Shown here: piece after piece, positions 45,231-53,892 of the stretch
How positions within the stretch are numbered: position 1 is the stretch's first letter
Layout: every line of letters starts with the position of its first letter
NCBI RefSeq assembly: GCF_000319305.2
Contig: NZ_AMWJ02000001.1
Location: 1,589,001-1,653,000 of the forward strand
From: Pseudomonas bharatica CSV86
GTDB lineage: Bacteria > Pseudomonadota > Gammaproteobacteria > Pseudomonadales > Pseudomonadaceae
Direction of reading: 5' to 3'
Length of the DNA: 64,000 nucleotides
Translations under genes and position numbers: made by a program
Notes under the pieces: model-generated
What the model saw: the letters and a program-made list of their open reading frames with translations, nothing else
Database searches by the model: none
What the model was told of the DNA's origin: nothing

Positions 45231-46127
45231 CTATGTGGGTATCTCCGCCAGCAGATGATTCAACAACCGCCGTGCCGAAGGCGACAGCGCTTCCTGGTCG
45301 CGCACGCAGATCACGAATTCTCCCTTGGCCCAGGCATCGGTCAGCGGAATCACCTTCAGGCCGAACATCGTCGCGTAGCGGGTCACCGCTTCCCGGGGCA
45401 GGATGGTCTGCGCCAGGCCGGACTGGACCAGCCGGTAAGCCGCATCGAACGACGACACATGCGCGCGGATGCGCAATTCCCGCCCCAGTTCCTGGGCGGT
45501 GTTCTGCATGAAGCTGTTGAGGGTGGCGAACGCCGAATGGCCGATATGCTCGTAGTCCAGGGTCTCACCGAGGGTGATGCTGCTGCGCCCGGCCAGCGGG
45601 TGCCGCTCGTTGACCACCAGCGACAGGTGATCGCGCCGATAGGGAATGAATTCCAGCTCGCTGGTGGACACGGTCTTGCGACAGATCCCCAGGTCGGCCT
45701 GGCCTTCCAGCACGCCGCGGACCACATCGAAACTGAAGCGCTCTTCCACGTCCACGCGGATGTTTTCGTTGGCCATCATGAACGACGACAGCGACTCGGG
45801 GAGGAACTCCATGATCGACGAAATGTTCGCCAGTACCTTCACATGCCCGCGCGCGCCCTCCGCGAATTCGCTGATTTCCCCTTGCAGCCTTTCCATGCTC
45901 AGCATCAGTTGCCGCGCATGGCGCAACAGCGCCTGGCCTGCGGGCGTCGGCGTGACGCCGCGCTTGCTGCGGTGCAGCATCGGCACGCCGAGGTCGGCCT
46001 CGATATCGGCGATGCGCTTGCTCACCGCCGAGGGTGCGATGAATTCGCGCTCGGCGGCGCGGGCGATGGTGCCTTCCTCGCAGACCGCGATGAACAGGCG
46101 CAGGGAGATCGGGTCGATGTGCCACAT
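45231..46127 (-). CDS. LysR-family transcriptional regulator of the adjacent acid-catabolism operon
   Basis: A 298-residue LysR protein: N-terminal helix-turn-helix (LRLFIAVCEEGTIARAAERE, SAVSKRIADIEADLGVPML) and a C-terminal type 2 periplasmic-binding-like effector domain from about residue 90. It is transcribed in the same direction as the downstream lyase operon but separated from it by REP sequence, so it is probably a local regulator. Start ATG at 46125-46127 gives the family N-terminus MWHIDPISLRLF; an upstream in-frame start at 46178 lacks support. Confidence 0.9.
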   Translation of the reverse strand: MWHIDPISLRLFIAVCEEGTIARAAEREFIAPSAVSKRIADIEADLGVPMLHRSKRGVTPTPAGQALLRHARQLMLSMERLQGEISEFAEGARGHVKVLANISSIMEFLPESLSSFMMANENIRVDVEERFSFDVVRGVLEGQADLGICRKTVSTSELEFIPYRRDHLSLVVNERHPLAGRSSITLGETLDYEHIGHSAFATLNSFMQNTAQELGRELRIRAHVSSFDAAYRLVQSGLAQTILPREAVTRYATMFGLKVIPLTDAWAKGEFVICVRDQEALSPSARRLLNHLLAEIPT

Positions 46128-46214
46128 GAGGGAGGCCTTGTGCGTGTGTGGGCCGGGGCAGGATACGCAGGCCGCCAAGATCAGGGCAACCGGAACGGCA
46201 GGAGCGCTGCGGAC

Positions 46215-46306
46215 CCTGTGGGAGCTGGCTTGTCGGACCGCCGCACCGCAGCGATGACTTTGCTGAATTCACAGCCGCTATCGCTGGCAAGCCAGCTCCC
46301 ACAGGG
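46215..46306. repeat. REP pair, left copy interrupted
   Basis: The right copy (CGCTGGCAAGCCAGCTCCCA) is intact. The left copy reads GTGGGAGCTGGCTTG and then departs into TCGGACCGCCGCACC before rejoining CAGCGATGA. The inserted motif also occurs near 28540. Confidence 0.85.
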
Positions 46307-46328
46307 TAATGCGGTGCACTTGAGATGG

Positions 46329-47363
46329 CTACATCCGATCCGCATCCACGATCGCCTGGGCAAACGCCCGTGGCGCTTCCTGCGGCAGGTTGTGCCCCAC
46401 GCCGCCCTCGATCAGGCGGTACTCGTATTTCCCGGTGTAGCGCTTGGCATACGCCTCGGCCGGTGGGTGCGGTGCACCGTTGGCGTCACCTTCCAGGGCG
46501 ATGCTGGGCACCGTGATCGCGGGGAAGCCGGCAAGCTTCTTCTCGATCGCGTCATAGCGCGCCTCGCCCTTTTCCAGGCCCAGCCGCCAGCGGTAGTTGT
46601 ACACCGACACCGCGACATGGTCCGGGTTGGCCAGGGCCGCTGCACTGCGGTCATAGGTGGCATCGTCGAACTGCCATTGCGGCGATGCGGTCTTCCAGAT
46701 CAGTTTGGCGAAGTCATGGGTGTTTTGCGCATAGCCTTCGCGACCGCGCTCGGTGGCGAAGTAGAACTGGTACCACCATTGCAGCTCGGCGGTCGGAGGC
46801 AGCGGTTTCCTGCCGACCTCCTGGCTGCCGATCAGGTAGCCGCTGACCGCCACCAGTGCCTTGACGCGCTCCGGCCACAGCGCCGCGACGATATCCGCCG
46901 TCCGTGCGCCCCAGTCATAGCCGCCAAGTACGGCGTTCTTCACCTGCAGCGCATCCATGAAGGCGATCAGGTCCTCGGCCAGTGCCGCCGGCTGGCCGTT
47001 GCGCAGGGTTTTCGGCGAGAGGAAGCGGGTCTCGCCATAGCCCCGGGCGTAAGGGATCAGCACCCTGTAGCCCTGTTCGGCGAGGGCCGGGGCAACATCG
47101 GCGTAGCTGTGGATGTCGTAGGGCCAGCCGTGCAGGAGGATCACCACCGGGCCGTCGGCAGGACCGACCTCGGCATAGGCGACATCCAGCAGGCCGGCCT
47201 TGATGTGCTTGAGCGGGCCGAGGGACACATGGCTGCCGACGCTGATCGGGGCAATCTGCGGCGCAATCTGCGGTGCATTGCCCGGGGCGGCGTGCGTGGC
47301 CCCCAGCAGACCCAGTTGCAGTGCGGTGGCGGCGAAGAGCGAGGTGAGGGTGTTCATGGTCAT
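46329..47363 (-). CDS. Exported alpha/beta hydrolase (epoxide hydrolase/haloalkane dehalogenase-like)
   Basis: A 344-residue alpha/beta hydrolase with an N-terminal signal peptide ending at THA-AP. It has the oxyanion motif HGWP (78-81), nucleophile Asp150 in GGYDWGARTADIV, and the catalytic histidine in GGVGHNLPQEAP. An aspartate nucleophile points to epoxide-hydrolase or dehalogenase chemistry. Export to the periplasm is unusual for cytosolic detoxifying members but common among peroxide-inducible and QS-related exported homologues. It lies six bases from a DipZ-like gene, with a two-component system opposite. Confidence 0.85.
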   Translation of the reverse strand: MTMNTLTSLFAATALQLGLLGATHAAPGNAPQIAPQIAPISVGSHVSLGPLKHIKAGLLDVAYAEVGPADGPVVILLHGWPYDIHSYADVAPALAEQGYRVLIPYARGYGETRFLSPKTLRNGQPAALAEDLIAFMDALQVKNAVLGGYDWGARTADIVAALWPERVKALVAVSGYLIGSQEVGRKPLPPTAELQWWYQFYFATERGREGYAQNTHDFAKLIWKTASPQWQFDDATYDRSAAALANPDHVAVSVYNYRWRLGLEKGEARYDAIEKKLAGFPAITVPSIALEGDANGAPHPPAEAYAKRYTGKYEYRLIEGGVGHNLPQEAPRAFAQAIVDADRM

Positions 47364-47369
47364 GCTCCT

Positions 47370-48578
47370 TCAGTGGGTGGCCTTGGCTTCGGCCAGCAGT
47401 TTTTCAATAACGTGTTCCTGGGTGGCATAGGCGCCTTCGCCGAAGTGGGCGTAGCGCACCTGGCCCGTGGCATCGATCAGGTAGTGGGCCGGCCAGTACT
47501 GGTTGGCGAACTGGCGCCAGATCGCGTAGTCGTTGTCGATCGCCACCGGGTAGGTGATGCCGAGTTTGCGTACCTGCCTGCGCACATTGGCCGGCACGCG
47601 CTCGAAGGGGTATTCCGGGGTATGCACGCCGATCACCACCAGGCCGTCCTTGCCGTAGCGGTCGGCCCACTGCTTGACGTAGGGCAGGGTGTGCTGGCAG
47701 TTGATGCAGTCGAAGGTCCAGAAATCCACCAGCACCACCTTGCCGCGCAGGGCTTCGGCGCTGAGTTCGGGGGAGTTGAGCCATTCCACGGCGCCGCCCA
47801 GCGAGGGCATTGGCCCCTTGGGCGAAAGGTCCGGCTCGGTGGCGGCCCGGGCTTTGCTTATCAGGTGGTCGAGGGCGCCTGAAACCGACTTCAGCACCTG
47901 CTGTTCGACCCGGTTGGACAGTTGCGACGAGGTGTCCGCCAGCAGGCTGCGGGTGCCGCCGCTGGCGATCCCGACTGCCGCCAGCAGCACCACCACGCCG
48001 GTACCGCGGCGCAGCCATTCGAGACTTGGCAGGGACAGGCGCAAACGCCGGGCCAGGCCCTTGCCGGCGAGGATCAGTACGCCAAGGGAGACCGCGCTGC
48101 CCAGGCCGTAGGCGAGCAGCAGCAGGCTGGTCTGGGCATTCGGCCCGGCGAGCATGGCGCCGCTGAGGATCAGGCCGAGGATCGGCCCGGCGCAGGGCGC
48201 CCAGAGCAGGCCTGTGGCGACACCAATCAGCAACGAGGCCAGCGGGCCCGAGGCCGAGGCCTTTGGCGCCAGGCGGTTGCCCAGGGCCACGAAAGGCTGG
48301 GCCAGCCAGTTGCCGAGGCGCGGCGCCAGCAGCGACACGGCGAACAGCATCAAAACCGCCAGTGCCAGATAGCGCCCGGCGGTATTGGCCTTGGCCACCC
48401 AGGCGCTGCCGACCACCGCCAGGCTCGACACCGCAGCGAAGGTCAGCACCAGGCCGCCGAGGGTCAGCAGGATCGAGGCGCGGTGTTGTCCGCTACGGGC
48501 GAAGACGAAGGGCACGATGGGCAGGATGCAGGGACTGAGGACGGTCAGCAGGCCGCCCAGGAAGGCAATGATCAACAT
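47370..48578 (-). CDS. DipZ-like thiol redox protein: CcdA membrane domain fused to thioredoxin/TlpA domain
   Basis: A 402-residue fusion. The CcdA-type membrane part (about 1-215) has paired cysteines in LSPCILP (Cys17) and WAPCAGP that carry electrons across the inner membrane. A linker and a TlpA/AhpC-like thioredoxin domain (about 270-400) with active-site CINC (WTFDCINCQHTLPY) follow. It would reduce periplasmic disulfides or peroxides. It is upstream of the hydrolase gene in one transcription unit and divergent from a response regulator, so the module may respond to periplasmic redox or reactive compounds. Confidence 0.9.
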   Translation of the reverse strand: MLIIAFLGGLLTVLSPCILPIVPFVFARSGQHRASILLTLGGLVLTFAAVSSLAVVGSAWVAKANTAGRYLALAVLMLFAVSLLAPRLGNWLAQPFVALGNRLAPKASASGPLASLLIGVATGLLWAPCAGPILGLILSGAMLAGPNAQTSLLLLAYGLGSAVSLGVLILAGKGLARRLRLSLPSLEWLRRGTGVVVLLAAVGIASGGTRSLLADTSSQLSNRVEQQVLKSVSGALDHLISKARAATEPDLSPKGPMPSLGGAVEWLNSPELSAEALRGKVVLVDFWTFDCINCQHTLPYVKQWADRYGKDGLVVIGVHTPEYPFERVPANVRRQVRKLGITYPVAIDNDYAIWRQFANQYWPAHYLIDATGQVRYAHFGEGAYATQEHVIEKLLAEAKATH

Positions 48579-48690
48579 GGCGTTCTCCGGTTGCGAGGGG
48601 GAGGGCGCTGCTCCGCGGATCAGCGCTTGCCAGGCATTTCACGCCGCGCAGGTATCCGGGATGTGTCGATCCGGGGCCTTTGCTGTCGCT

Positions 48691-48720
48691 TTTGGTATCT
48701 GCGTACCACTCTGATACAAA
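48691..48720. promoter_or_regulatory. Putative operator between the DipZ-like gene and the response regulator gene
   Basis: TTTGGTATC and GATACAAAA form an imperfect inverted repeat (8 of 9) separated by 13 bases, in the 218-base divergent intergenic region. It could be the site of the OmpR-type regulator encoded to the right. Confidence 0.4.
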
Positions 48721-48796
48721 ACCCTACAAAGCCTGCTGCCAGCCAGGGGACGCCTCGCTAGACTCAGCGCACCACCCGCTGAGCAAGGTCACCGCA

Positions 48797-49540
48797 ATGG
48801 ATTCCAACGCTGATCACGTGCTGATCGTCGACGACGACCGCGAAATCCGCGAACTGGTGGGCAACTACCTGAAGAAGAACGGCCTGCGTGTCACCCTGGC
48901 CGCCGACGGCCGGCAGATGCGCAGTTACCTCGAAGCCGGCCAGGTCGACCTGATCATTCTCGACATCATGCTCCCCGGCGACGACGGCCTGGTGCTCTGC
49001 CGCGAACTGCGCGCCGGCAAGCACCGCGCTACGCCGGTGCTGATGCTGACCGCTCGGGACGACGAGACCGACCGCATCATCGGCCTGGAAATGGGCGCCG
49101 ACGACTATCTGGTCAAACCCTTCTCGGCCCGCGAGTTGCTGGCGCGGATCAACGCCGTGCTGCGGCGCACACGGATGCTGCCGCCGAACCTGCAGGTCAG
49201 CGAGCCGGTGCGGGTGCTCGAATTCGGCACCTGGCGTCTGGACACCACGGCGCGCCATCTGCTCGACGAGCAGAACACCGTGGTCGCCCTCAGTGGTGCC
49301 GAATACCGCCTGTTGCGGGTGTTTCTCGACCATCCGCAGCGAGTGCTCAGCCGCGACCAATTGCTCAACCTGACCCAGGGCCGCGGCGCCGACCTGTTCG
49401 ACCGCTCCATCGACCTGATGGTCAGCCGCCTGCGCCAACGCCTGCTGGATGATGCGCGCCAGCCGGCCTATATCAAGACGGTGCGCAGCGAAGGCTACGT
49501 GTTCAGCTTCCCGGTGCGCCTGGTCGGGGGCGACTCATGA
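48797..49540 (+). CDS. OmpR-family response regulator
   Basis: A 247-residue regulator: receiver domain with acidic pocket D12-D13, phosphoacceptor D56 (LIILDIMLPGDDG), T85 and K107 (VKPF). A winged-helix DNA-binding domain occupies about 145-240 (LSRDQLLNLTQGRGADLFDR). Start ATG 48797 begins the receiver exactly; the longer upstream frame would cross the intergenic operator. Its stop overlaps the kinase start by four bases. Probable target is the divergent DipZ/hydrolase operon. Confidence 0.92.
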   Translation: MDSNADHVLIVDDDREIRELVGNYLKKNGLRVTLAADGRQMRSYLEAGQVDLIILDIMLPGDDGLVLCRELRAGKHRATPVLMLTARDDETDRIIGLEMGADDYLVKPFSARELLARINAVLRRTRMLPPNLQVSEPVRVLEFGTWRLDTTARHLLDEQNTVVALSGAEYRLLRVFLDHPQRVLSRDQLLNLTQGRGADLFDRSIDLMVSRLRQRLLDDARQPAYIKTVRSEGYVFSFPVRLVGGDS

Positions 49541-50838
49541 AACCCTGGCCACGCAGCCTGGCCTCGCGCCTGTCGCTGATCTTCCTTGCCAGCCTGATCC
49601 TCGCCCACGGCCTGTCCTTCGGCCTGCAGACCTTCGAGCGCTATAGCAGCGCCCGGACCCTGATGCTGAGCAATTTCGAGCAGGACATCGACACCTCGGT
49701 GGCGATTCTCGAACGCCTGCCTGCGGCGGAGCGTCCGGCCTGGCTCCAGCGTTTGCAGCGGCCTAACTACAGCTACCGGCTGGACCAGGGCGAAGCGGGG
49801 GAGGAGATGACCGATGCGCCGGCGTCGGTGCAATCGATCAAGGCCACCCTGGGCCCGCACTACGCCTTGAGCTTTCGTGATATCCCCGATGTCCGCCCGC
49901 ATTACCAGGCGCACCTGCGCCTGGCCGACGGGCAGCCGCTGACCATCGATGTGCGCCCGTCGATCATGCCGCTTTCGCCATGGCTGCCGGCGCTGTTGCT
50001 CGGGCAACTGGCGCTGTTGCTGATCTGCACCTGGCTGGCGGTGCGAACCGCCGTGCGTCCGCTCACGCAACTGGCCAGCGCCGTCGACAGTCTCGACCTC
50101 AACCGCCAGAACCCGCGTCTTGCGGAGCAGGGGCCGAGTGAGGTGGTACAGGCGGCAGTGGCTTTCAACGCCATGCAGGAGCGCATCGCTGCCTATGTGA
50201 AGGAGCGCGTGCAACTGCTCGCCGCCATTTCCCATGACCTGCAGACCCCGATCACGCGAATGAAGCTGCGGGTCGAGTTCATGGACGACTCGACGGACAA
50301 GGACAAGCTCAACAGCGACCTCGAGGAGATGCGGCACCTGGTCAAGGAGGGCGTGGCCTACGCCCGCAGCAGCGAGCCTTGCACCGAGGTGGCGAGCCGG
50401 ATCCGGCTCAGGGCGTTCCTTGAAAGCCTGGTGTTCGATTACCGCGATACCGGGCGGCCGGTGGAGCTGCTGGAGATGGCGGATCTGCTGGTGGTCAGCC
50501 GGCCGCAGGCATTGCGTCGGCTGCTTGCCAACCTGCTCGACAATGCCCTGAAGTTCGCTGGCGAGGCGCGGGTAAGGGTGCTGCTTGAGGACACAGGTGC
50601 CGGCCTGTCGATCCAAGTGCTGGATAGCGGGCCGGGGATCCCCGATGCCCTGCTTGGAGAGGTGACCAAGCCGTTCTATCGCCTGGAAAGCTCGCGCAGC
50701 CGGGATACCGGCGGCACCGGTCTGGGCCTGGCGATCGCGGCGCAACTGGCGCAGAGCCTGGGCGGGGCGTTGCGCTTGAGCAACCGGCAGGAGGGAGGGT
50801 TGTGCGCCGAGGTCCTGTTGCCTTCGGCCAGCGAATAG
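49537..50838 (+). CDS. Sensor histidine kinase
   Basis: A 433-residue inner-membrane kinase: helix 1 (about 11-30), a periplasmic sensor loop of some 115 residues, helix 2 (about 147-169), HAMP linker, H-box with phosphorylated His233 (AAISHDLQTPITRMKLR), and an ATPase domain with N-box LLANLLDNALKFA and GTGLGLAIA. Coupled to the upstream response regulator. The periplasmic loop and the neighbouring redox and hydrolase genes suggest a periplasmic stimulus. Confidence 0.93.
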   Translation: MKPWPRSLASRLSLIFLASLILAHGLSFGLQTFERYSSARTLMLSNFEQDIDTSVAILERLPAAERPAWLQRLQRPNYSYRLDQGEAGEEMTDAPASVQSIKATLGPHYALSFRDIPDVRPHYQAHLRLADGQPLTIDVRPSIMPLSPWLPALLLGQLALLLICTWLAVRTAVRPLTQLASAVDSLDLNRQNPRLAEQGPSEVVQAAVAFNAMQERIAAYVKERVQLLAAISHDLQTPITRMKLRVEFMDDSTDKDKLNSDLEEMRHLVKEGVAYARSSEPCTEVASRIRLRAFLESLVFDYRDTGRPVELLEMADLLVVSRPQALRRLLANLLDNALKFAGEARVRVLLEDTGAGLSIQVLDSGPGIPDALLGEVTKPFYRLESSRSRDTGGTGLGLAIAAQLAQSLGGALRLSNRQEGGLCAEVLLPSASE

Positions 50839-52257
50839 CATCGTTCTTAACGCTGGCAGGGCGCCGACTACCTATGGGCAAAGAAGTTCCAGGCTTGCCC
50901 TGCATATTCCCAACTTTACGATGATCGGCGCCTCATAGATGCCATCATTCCGCCATGTTTGCCGGAACTCCCGGCTGTGCGCTTGGTATGCCATACGACT
51001 AGTTGGTACAGGGCAACCGCTTGCTTCCAATCGCTATATAAACTGTATTTCACATTTCGAAAAAACCATTCGTTTGGAGCGTGTCGGTTCATCCGCTTGG
51101 GGTGGTCAGCTAGTTCAAGCAAGCCATTTGAGTGTTGCTCTGACGGAACATCACCCGATCAGAGGTGCCATCATTGAGCCATCAACTAGCGTCGCTCTTC
51201 GTTGATAGGGCCGAGTTGCGACGTGTCGTATCTCCGAACATGGCCTTACCAGGGCATCACCCCCGGAATCGTTGGTCCTGACCGACCAGGCAAAAAAATA
51301 TGTGATGAAGTTCGCATTTCCTTCGGCGCGGCAATCGGGTGTGAGTAGGCATATCCGACTGCAGTTTCTGGGTGTCTTCCTAGTAGTCATGAAGAGAACC
51401 TGAGGCCTCTGTTTATTTGTGCAATCAGGGGCGAGGCAAAGTTGGTTATTGTCTGATAGCGGCGTTTTTTAAGTTGCCTGGATTGCTTAATAGTCCAGGT
51501 CGTCCCCGCTAACATGTGCTCTATGACTTTTGCGCAGCGCTACGTATTTAGAAGTGCGCCTTTGTAGAGAGCGTCGGTGATGCGGTTTGCTGTTTAAGTT
51601 GTTATTAATGAGCTGTTGTTTTTATGCTTGGGTACGGATTGGGTAGTTCTGAGTTATTGGCTGTAACTTAACTAGTCCGGTTGATTGCTTAGCGCTCAAA
51701 ATATTTGCGGTACTACCTGCGAGGTTGCGGCTCTAAGGCTCTGTCGCGCTGCAGGCCGCGCAGTTCAAGGCCTGCGCGTGCCTAGTTGTGTCTGTTTCGT
51801 TCCCTCTCGGCCACCCGTTCCGATTATTTTGCGCACTTATGAAAGTTGCACGTCGTCGCGTCAATTAGGCGGCGTCAGAAAATATCAGCAACTTGCCGTT
51901 GACCGTTATTGCTAACAGCGCTATTAATGCGCCAACTCTACCCAGACCATGCTATTGGTCGTGACTGCGATGGACTTGCGGGGGAGTGGCAAACAACTTT
52001 GCGTGCAAGCTTCCTCGAAGCCGCTTATGTGTGCCCGACAAAAAAGATGATTGGCTGACTGTTTTTCGGCCAGGGGCACCTGTGTGCCCGAATTATGCCA
52101 ACCGGTGTTACCAAGGACTGTTCGATGCCCTGTTTCGGGGCATTGTGCTCGATTGTGCTTCAACGTTAGAGAAACAACAAAGATGCCGGATGTATCACGA
52201 CGATCGAACCGCCCGTCCCGCACAACCTCCTCGCCAATAACTGACAGCAAGGTTCCC
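50839..52257. other. 1.4-kb AT-richer intergenic region upstream of tpsB, no gene recognised
   Basis: Composition drops well below the flanking genes, especially from 51400 to 51960. Short frames exist on both strands but none has a convincing start, codon pattern or family resemblance. A small hairpin (CCTGGA/TCCAGG) spans 51478-51500. The region probably includes the tpsB promoter and a long leader, and perhaps decayed foreign DNA. An upstream in-frame start at 52051 would add 69 residues of unlikely sequence to TpsB. Confidence 0.6.
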
Positions 52258-53853
52258 ATGCTCAATTCCTCCGTACCGGCGAAGGCGCTGCTGTGCGCCC
52301 TCGGTTTTGCCGTGATGACAGCCAATGCCGCGATGGCCAGCGAAAGCGCGGCTCCGGCCGCCCAGCCCCAGGCTTCCCAGAGCCGGGTGATGGTCAAGGC
52401 CGTCGAGTTCAGTGGTAACCGCACCTTCACCAGCGAGCAGCTCAGCGCGCAGATCGCCGCCGACATCGGTCGGCCGATGAGCCTGGTCGAGATGAAGGCC
52501 CTGGCCGCCAAGATCGAGGCCTTCTACCAGGCCGCCAACTACCGCCTGGTCAAGGTGGTGGTGCCGGCCCAGGACTTTGCCAACGAGCCGGCCCTCAAGC
52601 TGGTGGTGCTGGAAGGCTGGCTGGGCAATGTCCAGGTCACCGGCGCCAAGCGCTTCACCCCGGAACAGGTGCACGACGCCCTCACCGCCGGTGGCGTGGT
52701 CGAAGGCAAGCCGTTCACCCTGGAGCAGGTCGAGCGGGCGCTGACCCACCTGAACCGCCTGTCCGGCATCGAAGTCACCTCCACCCTGCAACCGGGCGTG
52801 CAGACCGGTTCCACCGACCTGGTGGTCGATGTGAGCGAGGCGCCGCGGGTCCAAGGCGCGATGGAAATCAACAACTACGGGAGCAAGGACACCGGCGAAA
52901 CCCGCCTGATGCCGAGCCTGAAGTTCGCCAACCTGACCGGCCACGGCGACGAAGCCAACGTCCTGGCCCTGACCTCGGTGGGCGACGGCGACCTGTGGTA
53001 CGGCTACGTCGATTACAGCCTGCCGCTCAATGCCCGGGGCACCAAGGCCCGCGCCTACTTCTCGAAAGGTAACGTCGACGTCGGCAACACCTACCGCGTG
53101 CTGGAAATCGAGGGTGACAACCAGAGCTGGGGCCTGGGCCTGTCCCAGGACTTCGTGCGTTCCGCGCGCAGCATCGTCACCGCCGAGGCCTGGCTCGAAT
53201 CCCAGGACCTGGAGCAGAGCATCCTCGGCGTGCGTACCGCCGAAGACAAGATCCGCAAACTGCGTTTCAGCCTGAACCTGGACAACTCCGACCTGTACGG
53301 CCGCACCCTGGCCACCGCCGGCCTGCACTACGGCCTTGGCGAGGCCCTCGGCGGCATGGACGACGACTCGCTGATGTCCAGCCGCGCTGCGGCCAAGGCG
53401 GACAACCGGTTCACCAAGTTCACCTTCGATATCGCCCGTCTGCAGCAGATCACCCCGCGCTTCCTGGTGATTCCGCGCATCGCCGGCCAGTACTCGCTGG
53501 ACTCGCTGGTGTCGAGCGAGCAGTGGGGCATCGGTGGTTTCAACTCCGTGGTCGGGCACGCGCCCTCCACCTGGTCGGGCGACCACGGTTTCACCGCCAG
53601 CCTCGAAGGTCGCTACTCGCTGTTCAAGGACAACGACCGCTACCAGGCCACCGCGCGCCTGGACCACGGTCAGGTCTGGTTGAAGGACCCGCTGGTCGGC
53701 CAGGACGACCACCAGGACCTGACCGGTGCCGCCATCGGCCTGCTTGCGCGGCCGCTGGACAGCGTCGACCTGCGCGTCGATTTCGGAGTGCCTATCGGTG
53801 ACAAGACCGAAGACGGCTCCTACGTCTACGCCCAGGCCCGCTACCACTTCTGA
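52258..53853 (+). CDS. TpsB outer-membrane transporter of a two-partner secretion system (ShlB/FhaC/HecB family)
   Basis: A 531-residue outer-membrane translocator: signal peptide (MLNSSVPAKALLCALGFAVM ... AMA), two POTRA domains (about 43-195, beginning VMVKAVEFSGNRTF), and a C-terminal 16-strand barrel from about 205 ending in ARYHF. FhaC-type barrels have a conserved plug-contacting motif in strands near GIGGFNSVVG. It exports the TpsA protein encoded 39 bases downstream. Start ATG 52258 with AAGG seven bases upstream gives a proper signal peptide. Confidence 0.93.
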   Translation: MLNSSVPAKALLCALGFAVMTANAAMASESAAPAAQPQASQSRVMVKAVEFSGNRTFTSEQLSAQIAADIGRPMSLVEMKALAAKIEAFYQAANYRLVKVVVPAQDFANEPALKLVVLEGWLGNVQVTGAKRFTPEQVHDALTAGGVVEGKPFTLEQVERALTHLNRLSGIEVTSTLQPGVQTGSTDLVVDVSEAPRVQGAMEINNYGSKDTGETRLMPSLKFANLTGHGDEANVLALTSVGDGDLWYGYVDYSLPLNARGTKARAYFSKGNVDVGNTYRVLEIEGDNQSWGLGLSQDFVRSARSIVTAEAWLESQDLEQSILGVRTAEDKIRKLRFSLNLDNSDLYGRTLATAGLHYGLGEALGGMDDDSLMSSRAAAKADNRFTKFTFDIARLQQITPRFLVIPRIAGQYSLDSLVSSEQWGIGGFNSVVGHAPSTWSGDHGFTASLEGRYSLFKDNDRYQATARLDHGQVWLKDPLVGQDDHQDLTGAAIGLLARPLDSVDLRVDFGVPIGDKTEDGSYVYAQARYHF

Positions 53854-53892
53854 GCCTCGGAAACCACACCCCATTTGCACAGGTAAGTACTT

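Noticed and set aside
50916-51122. A 68-codon minus-strand frame in the gap upstream of tpsB
   Set aside because: It has no plausible ribosome binding site, mixed composition and no similarity to a known family; it overlaps AT-rich promoter-like sequence.
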